Shown piece after piece: positions 27,765-36,395 of a stretch of DNA of 41,042 nt. Positions within the stretch are counted from its first letter, which is position 1; the number at the start of each line of letters is the position of its first letter. The position numbers were made by a program, and so were the translations under genes. The notes under the pieces are model-generated. The model did not search any database. It had not been told where the DNA came from and saw nothing but the letters and a program-made list of their open reading frames with translations. This stretch comes from Phycisphaerales bacterium (GTDB taxonomy: Bacteria > Planctomycetota > Phycisphaerae > Phycisphaerales > UBA1924): the NCBI GenBank assembly GCA_028279375.1, contig JANQNW010000002.1:1-41042 (forward strand). The letters run 5' to 3'.

Positions 27765-28016
27765 GTGACGAAGAAGACCTCGACCAGCAGGAAGAAGACC
27801 GGCGCCTCGAAGGAGACGCCCTCCTTCGAAGAGGCGCTCGAGAACCTCGAGGCGATCATTGACCGCATCGAATCCGGCGAGATTCCGCTCGAGCAGTCGA
27901 TCCAGGAATATGAAAAGGGCATGAAGCTGATCAAGCAATGCCGCGAGTTCCTGGAGAAGGCTGAACAGCGCGTCAGTGAACTCTCGCTCGACGATGGCGC
28001 GACGAAGGAGGATTGA
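27765..28016 (+). CDS. xseB: Exodeoxyribonuclease VII small subunit
   Basis: 83 residues from a GTG. A Lys-rich N-terminus precedes the family core PSFEEALENLEAIIDRIESGEIPLEQSIQEYEKG, followed by KLIKQCREFLEKAEQRV. It forms the coiled-coil partner of XseA. The stop overlaps the next gene's ATG by one base (TGATG at 28014-28018), so translation of the prepilin peptidase is probably coupled. Confidence 0.94.
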   Translation: MTKKTSTSRKKTGASKETPSFEEALENLEAIIDRIESGEIPLEQSIQEYEKGMKLIKQCREFLEKAEQRVSELSLDDGATKED

Positions 28017-29569
28017 TGTCCTCACTCGACGCATTGCGATGGTCGAGTTCCGTCACGGGCCTCTTCTTCCTCTTCGCCTTCGGCGCCGTCGTCGGTTCAT
28101 TCCTTAATGTGCTCGTGTACCGACTCCCGCGCGGAATGAACGTCGTGACGCCGCCCTCCGCCTGCCCCAGCTGTGGCTCCCGACTGACCTGGCGCGAGAA
28201 CTTCCCGATCTTCGGCTGGATCTTCCTCAAAGGGCGCTGCAAGTACTGCAAGTCGCATATCTCGCCCGAGTATCCGATCGTCGAGTTCACTGTCGGAGCA
28301 ATGTGGGCCGCGCTCTTTGCGCTCTGGTTTATGCGCCCTTCGCTCTTCGAGCTCTTTGGCGCCAGTCAGTCGCAACTCAACGCGATCAAACCCGAGTGGG
28401 CCGCCGAGGGTTTCGCCTTTATGTGGCCCGCGTTCTTCCTCGTGCTCTTGCTCATCAGCGCGCTGATCGCGATGACGCTCATCGACGCCAAGACGTACAC
28501 GATCCCGCCCATCCTTCCATGGGTCGTGATGGGCATCGCCCTCGTGGTGCATCCGCTGCATGCGCTCTGGATCCAGAGCGCTCACCCCCAGGTGCTCGCA
28601 TCCGCTCGCGACTGGACGCTGCCGCTTCCCGACTGGTCGTGGATCGGCGTTGCGCTCGGCGGAGGGGTGGGTCTCATGCTCGCCAACATCCTCCTGGCTG
28701 TCGGCGTAATCCCGCGCAGTTTCGACGACTACGAGGAGTGGGAGAAGGCGAATCAGCAGCCCGCACGCGATGAAACGAGCGCGACGGACTCGGAACACGA
28801 GTCGAACGCGCCGGCGTCGCAGGACATGAACATCCGGCTGCTGCTCATCCGTACAGCCTTCTTCACCGGCCCCGCGGTCGCCTTGATGTTCCTCGGCTTC
28901 GCCCTCGGCGCCCGCATCGGCAAGGGCGTCCAAGGCATGATGGTCGGAATGGCAGTCGGCCTGCTGATCGGCATCCCACTCCGCCGACTCGCCCCAGCAG
29001 GTGAGGACGCCGCCAGCGAGGAGCCCATCTGGGTGCAATACCCGTTCGCCCGGCGCGAGATCTGCAAGGAGATGATCTTCCTCGCGCCCGTCGTCGCCCT
29101 CGGTGTGCTCGGCTGGTTCCTCGGGCGCTCGTACGGCGACCCACAGGGTTTCGCCCCCACGACCGGGCAGATCATCTGGGCCGCCGGAACACCGAAGCTC
29201 TGGCTCGGCGCCCTCGCCGGGTCCATCCTCGGCGTCATGTCCGCGGGAGGCATCGTCTGGTTCTTCCGCATCGCCGGCACGCTCGGCATCGGGAAGGAGG
29301 CGATGGGCCAGGGCGACGTGCACCTCATGGCCGCCGTCGGCGCCGTCCTGGGCTGGGTGGACCCCATCATCGCCTTCTTCATTGCGCCTTTCTTCGGGAT
29401 CACCTGGGCCGCGCTCTCGGTGCTCGCGAAGGGCATCTTCCAGCGTCATGGCAGCGCCCTTCCCTACGGCCCTCATCTCGCCGCCGCGACCGTGCTCATC
29501 ATCTACGCCAGGCCGCTCGTCGATCTCGTTCTTGAAATCCTCTTCAATACGCCGATACAGGGCCCATAG
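28016..29569 (+). CDS. Prepilin peptidase (A24 family), enlarged
   Basis: 517 residues from the ATG at 28016, with AAGGAGGA just upstream; a TTG at 28013 is less likely. The N-terminus has the family's SFLNVLVYRLP and a four-cysteine zinc-like cluster (CPSC ... CKYC) typical of enzymes that cut and methylate type IV prepilin leaders. The two catalytic aspartates are in LIDAKTYTIPP (about 157) and MGQGDVHLM (about 438). Between them lies about 280 residues, instead of the usual 50-70, including an acidic soluble stretch (about 240-275) and several extra membrane helices. Total length is nearly twice that of typical enzymes. Its substrates (pilins or type II secretion pseudopilins) are not encoded nearby. 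Confidence 0.88.
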   Translation: MSSLDALRWSSSVTGLFFLFAFGAVVGSFLNVLVYRLPRGMNVVTPPSACPSCGSRLTWRENFPIFGWIFLKGRCKYCKSHISPEYPIVEFTVGAMWAALFALWFMRPSLFELFGASQSQLNAIKPEWAAEGFAFMWPAFFLVLLLISALIAMTLIDAKTYTIPPILPWVVMGIALVVHPLHALWIQSAHPQVLASARDWTLPLPDWSWIGVALGGGVGLMLANILLAVGVIPRSFDDYEEWEKANQQPARDETSATDSEHESNAPASQDMNIRLLLIRTAFFTGPAVALMFLGFALGARIGKGVQGMMVGMAVGLLIGIPLRRLAPAGEDAASEEPIWVQYPFARREICKEMIFLAPVVALGVLGWFLGRSYGDPQGFAPTTGQIIWAAGTPKLWLGALAGSILGVMSAGGIVWFFRIAGTLGIGKEAMGQGDVHLMAAVGAVLGWVDPIIAFFIAPFFGITWAALSVLAKGIFQRHGSALPYGPHLAAATVLIIYARPLVDLVLEILFNTPIQGP

Positions 29570-29676
29570 GCGTCCACGATCCGCCTGCGCTTCGCTGCGC
29601 CGCCGGCGCCGATACAATCGCGACCGAACCAGTGGGGCGCCGAACAGCCCCCGACGAAACTCATGGAGGCGTTTCG

Positions 29677-30345
29677 ATGCATGTGACCCCGGCGCCAACT
29701 GCCCGACTCAGAAGGTTGCTCCCCGTTCTCATCGCCGGGCTGCTCCTCACCGGCTGCGCTGACGACGCGAAGAAGAGAATGTCGCTGCTCGAGCAGGAGA
29801 ATCTCGATCTCCGCTCGCGCAACGAGCAGCTCGAACTGGCGCTCTCCGACGCAGAGACCCAAAGGCAGCTCTCCGCGAGCGAAGTCCGGGCCCTCCGCGC
29901 CGAGAACGACCAGCTCCGCATGTCCGGACCCGCCACCGGATCCTCCGGCTTCGAGGGCATCTCCGGCGTCAACACGACTGTCACCGGCGGCGGCGAAGTC
30001 ATCGTCGATGTCGCGGGCGACGTCCTGTTCGCCTCTGGACAGGCCAAGCTACGCGCGTCAGCTCGCAAAACGCTTGACGAAGTCGCCAACGTCATCAAAG
30101 ACCGCTACTCCGGACGCGTCATCCGCATCGCCGGACACACCGACTCCGATCCGATCAAACGAAGCAAGTGGAAGACGAATGAGCGCCTCAGCGCCGAGCG
30201 CGCCCTCGCCGTCGAGGAGTACCTCGTCAAGAAGGGCGTCGACGCACGTCGCATGTATGTGGCCGCGTTCGGCTCCAGCAATCCGAAGTCCACCAAGAAG
30301 GACTCAAGGCGCGTCGAGATCGTGATCATGGCGTCCGGCGGCTGA
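29677..30345 (+). CDS. OmpA/Pal-like peptidoglycan-binding lipoprotein
   Basis: 222 residues from the ATG at 29677, with GGAGG 7 nt upstream. A type II signal with lipobox LLTGC (Cys27) predicts lipidation; Ala follows the Cys, which favours the outer membrane. A coiled-coil stretch (about 35-82: LLEQENLDLRSRNEQLELAL) leads to an OmpA-like C-terminal domain with DVLFASGQAKL, AGHTDSDPI and NERLSAERALAVEEYLVKKG, the residues that bind diaminopimelate of peptidoglycan. It probably ties the outer membrane to the wall. A TACAAT lies about 60 bp before the start as a possible -10. Confidence 0.9.
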   Translation: MHVTPAPTARLRRLLPVLIAGLLLTGCADDAKKRMSLLEQENLDLRSRNEQLELALSDAETQRQLSASEVRALRAENDQLRMSGPATGSSGFEGISGVNTTVTGGGEVIVDVAGDVLFASGQAKLRASARKTLDEVANVIKDRYSGRVIRIAGHTDSDPIKRSKWKTNERLSAERALAVEEYLVKKGVDARRMYVAAFGSSNPKSTKKDSRRVEIVIMASGG

Positions 30346-30396
30346 CAGAGACTCCGGCGCTCAACTCCGCATTTCGATCCTGAGCCTCCCGGCGCG

Positions 30397-30402
30397 TATC
30401 CT
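30397..30402 (+). promoter_or_regulatory. Candidate -10 element next to the recG start
   Basis: TATCCT, six nucleotides before the GTG of recG. This is the spacing expected if transcription starts at the start codon itself. Confidence 0.35.
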
Positions 30403-30408
30403 GCGTGT

Positions 30409-32493
30409 GTGGAGGCTCAGTTGCTGCTCACGTCGCCGATCCGCTTTGCGCCGGGCGTCGGCCCGCGCCGCGCCGACGCCTTCACTGCGCTCGGCGTCAC
30501 GAATATCGGCAGGCTGATCCACACGCTGCCCTTTCGCTACGAGGACGAGGCCGCAGAATCCGGCGTGCGGGAACTCGATCTCGGTCGCACCGGCGCAGCG
30601 CGCGGCGAGGTCACCGCCACCCGTGTTGCGGGCGCCGGACGAAAACGCAGATTCGAAGCGGTGCTCATCAGCGAGGGTGAACGCCTCGATCTCGTCTGGT
30701 TCAACGGCGCCTACCTCCAGAAGAAGATCCATCCAGGCATGCGCCTGCTTGTGCAAGGGAAACCACGAACCCGGGGCGCCGGACTTCAGATGGCGAACCC
30801 GGACTGGGAGATTCTCCATGAGGACGCCGAGGAACCGGAGCGCCAGAGCGCCCGTCTCAGACCGATCTACGCGGGCTCCGCGGACCTGACGACGCGCCAG
30901 ATCGAGAGCGTCATTGAGAAAGTCCTCGACGAGGCGCTCCCCCAGATCGAAGATCATCTCCCCGAGACGTATCGCCAGGAGCGTGAACTCATCGAGCTGC
31001 GCGACGCCTATCGGTGCATTCATAGACCGCACTCACGCGAGGAGATCAACGCGGCGCGGCGCCGGTTGGCCTTCGACGAACTCCTGCTCCTCCAACTCGG
31101 TGTGCACATGAAGCGCGCCTGGATGCGCACGCACGTACAGGCGCCGGCGCTCACATGGTCTGACGAGATCGACAAACGCATCAGGAAACGAATTCCATTC
31201 GAATTCACCGAAGGACAGAACGCGTCGGTCGCCGAAATCGCATCAGACCTCCAGGACGCCTGGCCCGCCAACCGGCTGATCCAGGGCGATGTCGGATCCG
31301 GCAAGACCGTCGTCGCGCTTTACGCCATGCTCATGGCCGCCGCCTCCGGACATCAGGCCGCGCTCATGGCCCCCACCGAACTCCTCGCTGAGCAGCATTA
31401 CGGCACGATCACCGAGTTGCTCGAGGGCGCCGACGTCGAGGTTGCGCTGCGAACAGGCGCCCTCAGCGCCGCTGAGCGCGCATCGATCGACAAGCGCCTC
31501 GAATCCGGCGACATCGATCTCGTCATCGGCACGCACGCGCTGATCTCGGAGAACACGAGGTTCCACTCGCTCGCCGTCGTCGTCATCGACGAGCAGCATC
31601 GCTTCGGCGTCGAACAGCGCGCCGCCCTGCGCGGCAAGGCCGGCGACAACATGACGCCCCACGCCATCGTCATGACCGCGACCCCCATCCCGCGCACGCT
31701 CGCCTACACCGTCTTCGGAGATCTCGATGTCTCCGAAATCAAGGGACTCCCCCCCGGCCGCATGCCCGTCGTCACCCGCCTCGTCACACCCGAGCAGTTC
31801 GACGAGGTCTTCGACTACGTCCGAACGCGCCTCGATGGCGACGAGCAGGCGTATGTCGTCGCGCCCGCGATCGACGCCGAAGGCGACCTCCGCGATGTCC
31901 GAACGCTCACAACACGACTCGAAGAAGGACCGCTCAAAGGCAAGCGCGTCGCGACGCTCCACGGTCGCATGCGACGCGACGAACGCGAACACCTGATGGG
32001 CCGTTTTCGCGCAGGCCTTATCGACGCGATCGTCGCGACGACCGTGATCGAGGTCGGCGTCGATGTCCCCAACGCCACAATGATCGTGATCGACCACGCC
32101 GAGCGCTTCGGAGTCGCACAGCTTCACCAGCTTCGAGGTCGTGTCGGGCGCGGCGGCCGGCGCGGACTCTGTGTCCTCATGGCGGAGGCGCCCTCGCCGG
32201 AAGCCGAAGAACGACTCAACGCCGTCGTCAGCACGACCGACGGCTTCGCGCTCGCGGAGAAAGACCTCGAGATCCGCGGCCCCGGCGAAGTCATCGGCGC
32301 CCGCCAGTCAGGAGAAGCGCCCTTCCGTGTCGCCGAGTTTCCGAAACACATGGACCTTCTCATGCTCGCCCGGCGCGACGCCGCCGAGTGGATCGCGCAA
32401 TCGCCGATGCTCGATCATCCTGACGAACAACTCCTCCGCCAGCGCCTCATGAAGGCGCACGGCAAGTCACTGGGACTCGTGGACGTCGCCTAG
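30409..32493 (+). CDS. recG: ATP-dependent DNA helicase RecG
   Basis: 694 residues starting at GTG, equal to the E. coli length (693). The N-terminal region includes a wedge-type OB domain (GRPRTRGAGLQ-like segment near 105-130). Helicase motifs follow: GDVGSGKT near 293, DEQHRFGVEQR near 394, ATPIPRTLAYT and QLRGRVGRGGRRG near 575. The C-terminal LEIRGPGEVIGARQSG is family-typical. RecG reverses stalled forks and processes Holliday junctions and R-loops. No Shine-Dalgarno is visible. polX follows after 16 bp, so the pair is likely co-transcribed. Confidence 0.96.
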   Translation: MEAQLLLTSPIRFAPGVGPRRADAFTALGVTNIGRLIHTLPFRYEDEAAESGVRELDLGRTGAARGEVTATRVAGAGRKRRFEAVLISEGERLDLVWFNGAYLQKKIHPGMRLLVQGKPRTRGAGLQMANPDWEILHEDAEEPERQSARLRPIYAGSADLTTRQIESVIEKVLDEALPQIEDHLPETYRQERELIELRDAYRCIHRPHSREEINAARRRLAFDELLLLQLGVHMKRAWMRTHVQAPALTWSDEIDKRIRKRIPFEFTEGQNASVAEIASDLQDAWPANRLIQGDVGSGKTVVALYAMLMAAASGHQAALMAPTELLAEQHYGTITELLEGADVEVALRTGALSAAERASIDKRLESGDIDLVIGTHALISENTRFHSLAVVVIDEQHRFGVEQRAALRGKAGDNMTPHAIVMTATPIPRTLAYTVFGDLDVSEIKGLPPGRMPVVTRLVTPEQFDEVFDYVRTRLDGDEQAYVVAPAIDAEGDLRDVRTLTTRLEEGPLKGKRVATLHGRMRRDEREHLMGRFRAGLIDAIVATTVIEVGVDVPNATMIVIDHAERFGVAQLHQLRGRVGRGGRRGLCVLMAEAPSPEAEERLNAVVSTTDGFALAEKDLEIRGPGEVIGARQSGEAPFRVAEFPKHMDLLMLARRDAAEWIAQSPMLDHPDEQLLRQRLMKAHGKSLGLVDVA

Positions 32494-32509
32494 ACTCAAC
32501 GCAATCGCC

Positions 32510-34285
32510 ATGTCAACGAACAAAGAACTCGCAGCCTCTTTCAAGGACATCGCCAGCCTGCTCGAACTCACAGGCGCCGACAAATTCCGCGTCAACGCGC
32601 ATGCGCGCGTGTCGCGCGTCATCGCTGATCTCGCGGAGGACGTCGCCGAACTCGGGCAGGATCGCGACGCGCTCCTCGCGCTCGACGGCGTCGGCGCCAA
32701 GGCCGCAGACAAGATCCAGGAGTATCTCGAGACCGGCGAAATCTCCGAGCGCGCCGAACTCCTCGAGCAGGTCCCCTCCGGCCTGCTCGAAGTGCTCAAG
32801 ATCCCCGGCCTGGGCCCGAAGACGGTCCGTCTCCTTTGGCAGGAGAAAGAAGTCACGAATCTCGATGAACTTCAGAAAGTCATCGACGATGGCTCCATTC
32901 TCGAACTGCCGCGCATGGGCAAGAAGACTGTTGAGAACATGAAGAAGGCGATCGAGTTCGCCCGCCAGGCGGGGGGACGCACGCCCATTGGCATCGCCGC
33001 GCCGATCGCCGACGACATCGTCGCGGTCCTGAAGAAGGAGCATCCGAAGGCGAAGTTCGAGGTCGCCGGCTCGCTCCGGCGCGGGGCCGAGACCATCGGC
33101 GACATCGACATCCTCGTCGCCGCGAAGAACTCCGAAGATGTCGCCGAAACGTTTCGAACGCTGCCGATTGTCGATCAGGTGCTCGCCGCGGGCGCGACGA
33201 AGTCGTCCGTGCGCCTGAAGGCGAAGGACAGCGCAGGCGCAACGCACCTGCTGCAGGCGGATCTCCGCGTTGTGCCCGCGGAGAGCCTGGGCGCTGCGCT
33301 CATGTACTTCACCGGCTCCAAACACCACAACGTGCGATTGCGTGAGCTCGCGCTCAAGCAAGGTCTCACGCTCAATGAGTACGGCCTCTTCCCCGACGAC
33401 GAAGACGAGACGCCGCCGCAGCAGCGAGGCGTCAAACCAGTCGCAGGCAAGACCGAGAGCGATGTCTATGAGGCGCTGGGGGTCGCGCTCGTCCCACCGG
33501 AGCTGCGCGAGGATCGCGGCGAGATCGAGATCGAGAAGAAACGCCTCGACAATCTCCTCAAGCTCAAGGACATCAAGGCTGATCTGCACGCCCACACGAC
33601 CGCTTCCGACGGCGTCATGTCCATCGAACAGCTGGCCGAGGTGGCGAAAGCGCGCGGCTTTCACACCATCGCCGTCACCGATCACTCCAAAAGCCAGCCT
33701 GTCGCCAACGGCCTCAGCCCCGAGCGACTCCTGAAACACATCGAAGCAGTGCACGAGGCCGATGAACGCGTCGATGGAATCTCGATCATCGCCGGAAGCG
33801 AGGTGGACATCCTCGCCGACGGCGTGCTCGATTACGACGACGAACTGCTCGAGAAGCTCGACGTCGTGGTCGCCTCCCCTCACTGGGCGCTGACGCAGGA
33901 TCCCAAGTCAGCGACCACGCGACTCCTCAAGGCGATCGAGCATCCGCTCGTCCACATCATCGGGCACCCGACCGGACGACTCGTCAACCGACGCGAGGGG
34001 CTCAGCCCGGCGATTCCTGATCTCATCGCCGCCGCGAATGAGCACACGACAGCGCTGGAGATCAACGCACACTGGATGCGACTCGATCTTCGAGACGTCC
34101 ACGTCCGCGCCGCGTCAGACGCCGGCTGCCTCATCGCCATCAACTGCGATGCGCACCGCCCGGACGATTTCGACAACCTTCGATTCGGCGTGCAGGTCGC
34201 CAGGCGCGGCTGGCTCACGCGGGGTCTCTGCGTAAACGCCTGGACGCACAAGAAGCTCCACAGCTGGCTGAAGTCGAAGCGCTGA
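32510..34285 (+). CDS. polX: DNA polymerase/3'-5' exonuclease PolX
   Basis: 591 residues, near the 570 of B. subtilis PolX. The N-terminal part has helix-hairpin-helix elements (LDGVGAKAADKIQEYL, IPGLGPKTVRLL). The polymerase beta-like core has GSLRRGAETIGDIDILV near 186-202, with the metal-binding Asp pair. The C-terminal PHP domain starts near 358 with DLHAHTTASDG, then TDHS and GSEVDI, giving the 3'-5' exonuclease. It fills short gaps in base-excision repair. Its start lies 16 bp behind recG; a TAGACT overlapping the recG stop could be a minor -10. Confidence 0.96.
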   Translation: MSTNKELAASFKDIASLLELTGADKFRVNAHARVSRVIADLAEDVAELGQDRDALLALDGVGAKAADKIQEYLETGEISERAELLEQVPSGLLEVLKIPGLGPKTVRLLWQEKEVTNLDELQKVIDDGSILELPRMGKKTVENMKKAIEFARQAGGRTPIGIAAPIADDIVAVLKKEHPKAKFEVAGSLRRGAETIGDIDILVAAKNSEDVAETFRTLPIVDQVLAAGATKSSVRLKAKDSAGATHLLQADLRVVPAESLGAALMYFTGSKHHNVRLRELALKQGLTLNEYGLFPDDEDETPPQQRGVKPVAGKTESDVYEALGVALVPPELREDRGEIEIEKKRLDNLLKLKDIKADLHAHTTASDGVMSIEQLAEVAKARGFHTIAVTDHSKSQPVANGLSPERLLKHIEAVHEADERVDGISIIAGSEVDILADGVLDYDDELLEKLDVVVASPHWALTQDPKSATTRLLKAIEHPLVHIIGHPTGRLVNRREGLSPAIPDLIAAANEHTTALEINAHWMRLDLRDVHVRAASDAGCLIAINCDAHRPDDFDNLRFGVQVARRGWLTRGLCVNAWTHKKLHSWLKSKR

Positions 34286-34306
34286 GATCAGGACCTCCAT
34301 GTCGCG

Positions 34307-34312
34307 TACAAT
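34307..34312 (+). promoter_or_regulatory. Candidate -10 element next to the Fur-like gene
   Basis: TACAAT, six nucleotides before the ATG at 34319. The match and the spacing suggest a leaderless message. No clear -35 hexamer was found at 16-18 bp. Confidence 0.45.
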
Positions 34313-34318
34313 CCCGTC

Positions 34319-34786
34319 ATGGATCTGAATCCCATCGCCTCCGGCTCGGACGCCAACAACCTGCACGTGACGGAGCCGCTCTGTGCTGTCTTCCGTCGCA
34401 AGCTCAAGGACGAGGGCCAGAAGTACACGCCTGAACGCGCCCAGATCCTCGACACCATCATCCAGCTGGATGACATCTTCGATGCCGAACAACTGCAGGC
34501 GGAACTCAAGGGCGCAAGCATCCGGGTCAGCAAGGCCACGATCTATCGCACGCTCAAGCTCCTGCAGGAGGCCGGCATTATCCAGCAGGTGCTCGTCGAT
34601 TCAGAGCTCGCTCGCTATCAGCTCGCTTACGGCCGCAGACCGCGCGATCTCCTGATCCGCCTCGACACCAATGAGATCATCACGATCGACGCGCCGGAAC
34701 TCATCGATCTTCGCAACCGGATCTGCAGCGCCCACGGACTCAAGGCCCAGGGACACCGCTTCCAGGTCTTCGCCGCCGAGGGCTGA
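34319..34786 (+). CDS. Fur-family regulator lacking canonical metal sites
   Basis: 155 residues. The winged-helix DNA-binding half fits Fur (TPERAQILDTI, RVSKATIYRTLKLLQEAGII at 69-88), and the dimerisation half aligns in length. However, the hallmark HHDHLICLDCG region reads PRDLLIRLDTN: by my alignment to E. coli Fur, His87, His88 and His90 become Pro108, Arg109 and Leu111, and zinc-site Cys93 and Cys96 become Arg114 and Thr117. His33 and Glu81 are replaced as well. Only Asp89 (D110), and His118 and His125 (H139, H146) seem kept. It may therefore not sense iron or zinc as usual. TACAAT lies 6 nt before the start. It converges on yacG, 5 bp apart. Confidence 0.85.
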   Translation: MDLNPIASGSDANNLHVTEPLCAVFRRKLKDEGQKYTPERAQILDTIIQLDDIFDAEQLQAELKGASIRVSKATIYRTLKLLQEAGIIQQVLVDSELARYQLAYGRRPRDLLIRLDTNEIITIDAPELIDLRNRICSAHGLKAQGHRFQVFAAEG

Positions 34787-34791
34787 GCGCC

Positions 34792-34995
34792 CTAATCCGA
34801 TTCCTCGAGGTCGGACTCCTCGAGCCGACGGCTGATCCGGTAGTCACCGCTGAACCAGCGCCCAAGGTCAGCCATCTTGCAGCGCGACGAACAGAACGGA
34901 TACGCCGCGGACGATGCGTCAACATCGCCCCCGCACGATGGGCACGCTCGTGCGCCGCTCTCCGTTGATTCCGCTCCCGATTCGTCGTTCGCCAT
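34792..34995 (-). CDS. yacG: DNA gyrase inhibitor YacG
   Basis: 67 residues with the zinc-finger of YacG: CPSCGG then [21 protein letters not shown]. The four cysteines bind one zinc and the tail contacts GyrB, blocking DNA binding by gyrase. Length matches the family. It is the last gene of a likely thiL-tsaE-yacG operon, 11 bp behind tsaE. Confidence 0.93.
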   Translation of the reverse strand: MANDESGAESTESGARACPSCGGDVDASSAAYPFCSSRCKMADLGRWFSGDYRISRRLEESDLEESD

Positions 34996-35006
34996 CGACC
35001 GCGATC

Positions 35007-35456
35007 TTACTCGCCGCTCTCGCCAGCGCCGCGCTCAATCCTGATTTCGCGCGTTGCGTCGCCCGTGTGCTCGATGTTCACACGAATCGAGCGCGCCGGC
35101 AGCGCGCTTTCCACGCGCTCCGCCCACTCGACCGCCAGCGCCGCATTCTGCGCTGCAAGATCCCCGAGCCCGAGATCCTCGAACTCCTCGGCCCCCGAGA
35201 GGCGATACGCATCCACATGCAGCAGTGTCAGTCCGCCCTCGCCGCCCCCATACTCCTGCATGAGCACGAACGTCGGGCTGCTGACATGCGAGGCGTCGAT
35301 ACCAAGCCCCTCCGCGAGCCCGCGCACGAACCGAGTCTTCCCCGCGCCGAGATCGCCATACAGCGCGATGACGTCGCCGGCATGAACGACCCGCGCAAGA
35401 TCCATGGCGATCCCACGCGTCTCATCCTCAGTCTGCGCCGAATGCCGCTCACTCAT
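35007..35456 (-). CDS. tsaE: TsaE, ATPase for tRNA t6A synthesis
   Basis: 149 residues with the Walker A GDLGAGKT (34-41), and the family motifs [18 protein letters not shown] and AVEWAERV. With TsaB and TsaD it supports N6-threonylcarbamoyl-adenosine formation at tRNA position 37. Its ATG overlaps the thiL stop by four bases (35453-35456), a sign of translational coupling. Confidence 0.94.
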   Translation of the reverse strand: MSERHSAQTEDETRGIAMDLARVVHAGDVIALYGDLGAGKTRFVRGLAEGLGIDASHVSSPTFVLMQEYGGGEGGLTLLHVDAYRLSGAEEFEDLGLGDLAAQNAALAVEWAERVESALPARSIRVNIEHTGDATREIRIERGAGESGE

Positions 35457-36346
35457 GATGCGCCATGATTCCAGCCCATCGACGCGATATCAATCTCCGC
35501 GCCTTGCGCATCGAAAAGCACGCACCCGCTTCCGCCCGTGACCTCGCCGATCTGCGTGATCGACACTCCCGTCTCGTCACACGCCCTCGGCGCCGCTCCC
35601 TGCGCCGTGAAGAGCAGTTCATAGTCCTCCCCGTCCGAACACGCGCCGCGCCAGTCCGCCACGCCTTCATGCAGCGGAATCACAGAGCCCTCGAGCACGA
35701 TGCGCACGCCTGACGCCTCCGCGACCCTGGCCCCGTCGAGTCCAAGCCCGTCAGAGAGGTCGATCATCGCGCCCAGCCGATCGCCGAGCGCCTCGCTCAG
35801 CCAGGCCCCCTCTCGCACGCGCGGCTCGAAAGCGAGATGGCGCCCTGAGGCGAGTGAGCCACCGAGTCGACCCGTGACATACACCCCGTCGCCCTCCCGC
35901 GCCTCGGAACGCAAAACCGGCCCACGTGCCGTGCGGACTTCTCCGATCACGGTCGCCGTGAGCGACAGCGGACCATCTCCGACGGCGATGTCCCCGCCCA
36001 CCATCGGACAGCTCCACGCCCGGCTCCGCTCCGTCAGAGCCTCGAGAAGCGCATCACCGTCGTCGAATCCAGGCGGAAAGAGCCCCGTGACCAGGCTCAA
36101 GGCGGGTGAGCCCCCCATCGCCGCGATATCAGAAACACTCCGCCCCAGAGCCTTGTGGGCGACCTGCCCGAGCGTCGCGGACTGAATGTCGAAATGACGC
36201 CCGCCGACCAGCTGATCGACCGTCAGCAGCGTCTGGACGTCCCCGAACGCGACCACCGCGCAGTCATCGCCCGGCCCAACCTTCACCTGTGCAGGAAGGT
36301 CACGCGCTCGATCGCGGATCAGTCTCAGAAGCTCCAGTTCATTCAT
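35453..36346 (-). CDS. thiL: Thiamine-monophosphate kinase
   Basis: 297 residues from the ATG at 36346; a longer reading from 36430 adds 28 residues upstream of the domain. The motifs VGPGDDCAVV (23-32), LTVDQLVGGRHF (41-52) and HKALGRSVSDIAAMGGSP (64-81), then GGDIAVGDGPLSLTATVIGEV, identify ThiL, which phosphorylates thiamine phosphate to thiamine diphosphate using ATP. It lies divergent from the hydrolase gene at 36396 with 49 bp between, too little space for a full TPP riboswitch and its promoter. Heads the operon with tsaE and yacG. Confidence 0.94.
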   Translation of the reverse strand: MNELELLRLIRDRARDLPAQVKVGPGDDCAVVAFGDVQTLLTVDQLVGGRHFDIQSATLGQVAHKALGRSVSDIAAMGGSPALSLVTGLFPPGFDDGDALLEALTERSRAWSCPMVGGDIAVGDGPLSLTATVIGEVRTARGPVLRSEAREGDGVYVTGRLGGSLASGRHLAFEPRVREGAWLSEALGDRLGAMIDLSDGLGLDGARVAEASGVRIVLEGSVIPLHEGVADWRGACSDGEDYELLFTAQGAAPRACDETGVSITQIGEVTGGSGCVLFDAQGAEIDIASMGWNHGAS

Positions 36347-36395
36347 TTCCGCTCGGCTTTCCTCCACCGTCCGAGACGATAACGTACCTCCTCCC

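Noticed and set aside
28097..29698. A 533-codon minus-strand open frame
   Set aside because: It lies antisense to the prepilin peptidase and shows no recognisable motif; it reflects GC-rich codon shadows.
36347..36395. A TPP riboswitch upstream of thiL
   Set aside because: Only 49 bp separate thiL from the divergent hydrolase, and no TPP-aptamer consensus is seen.
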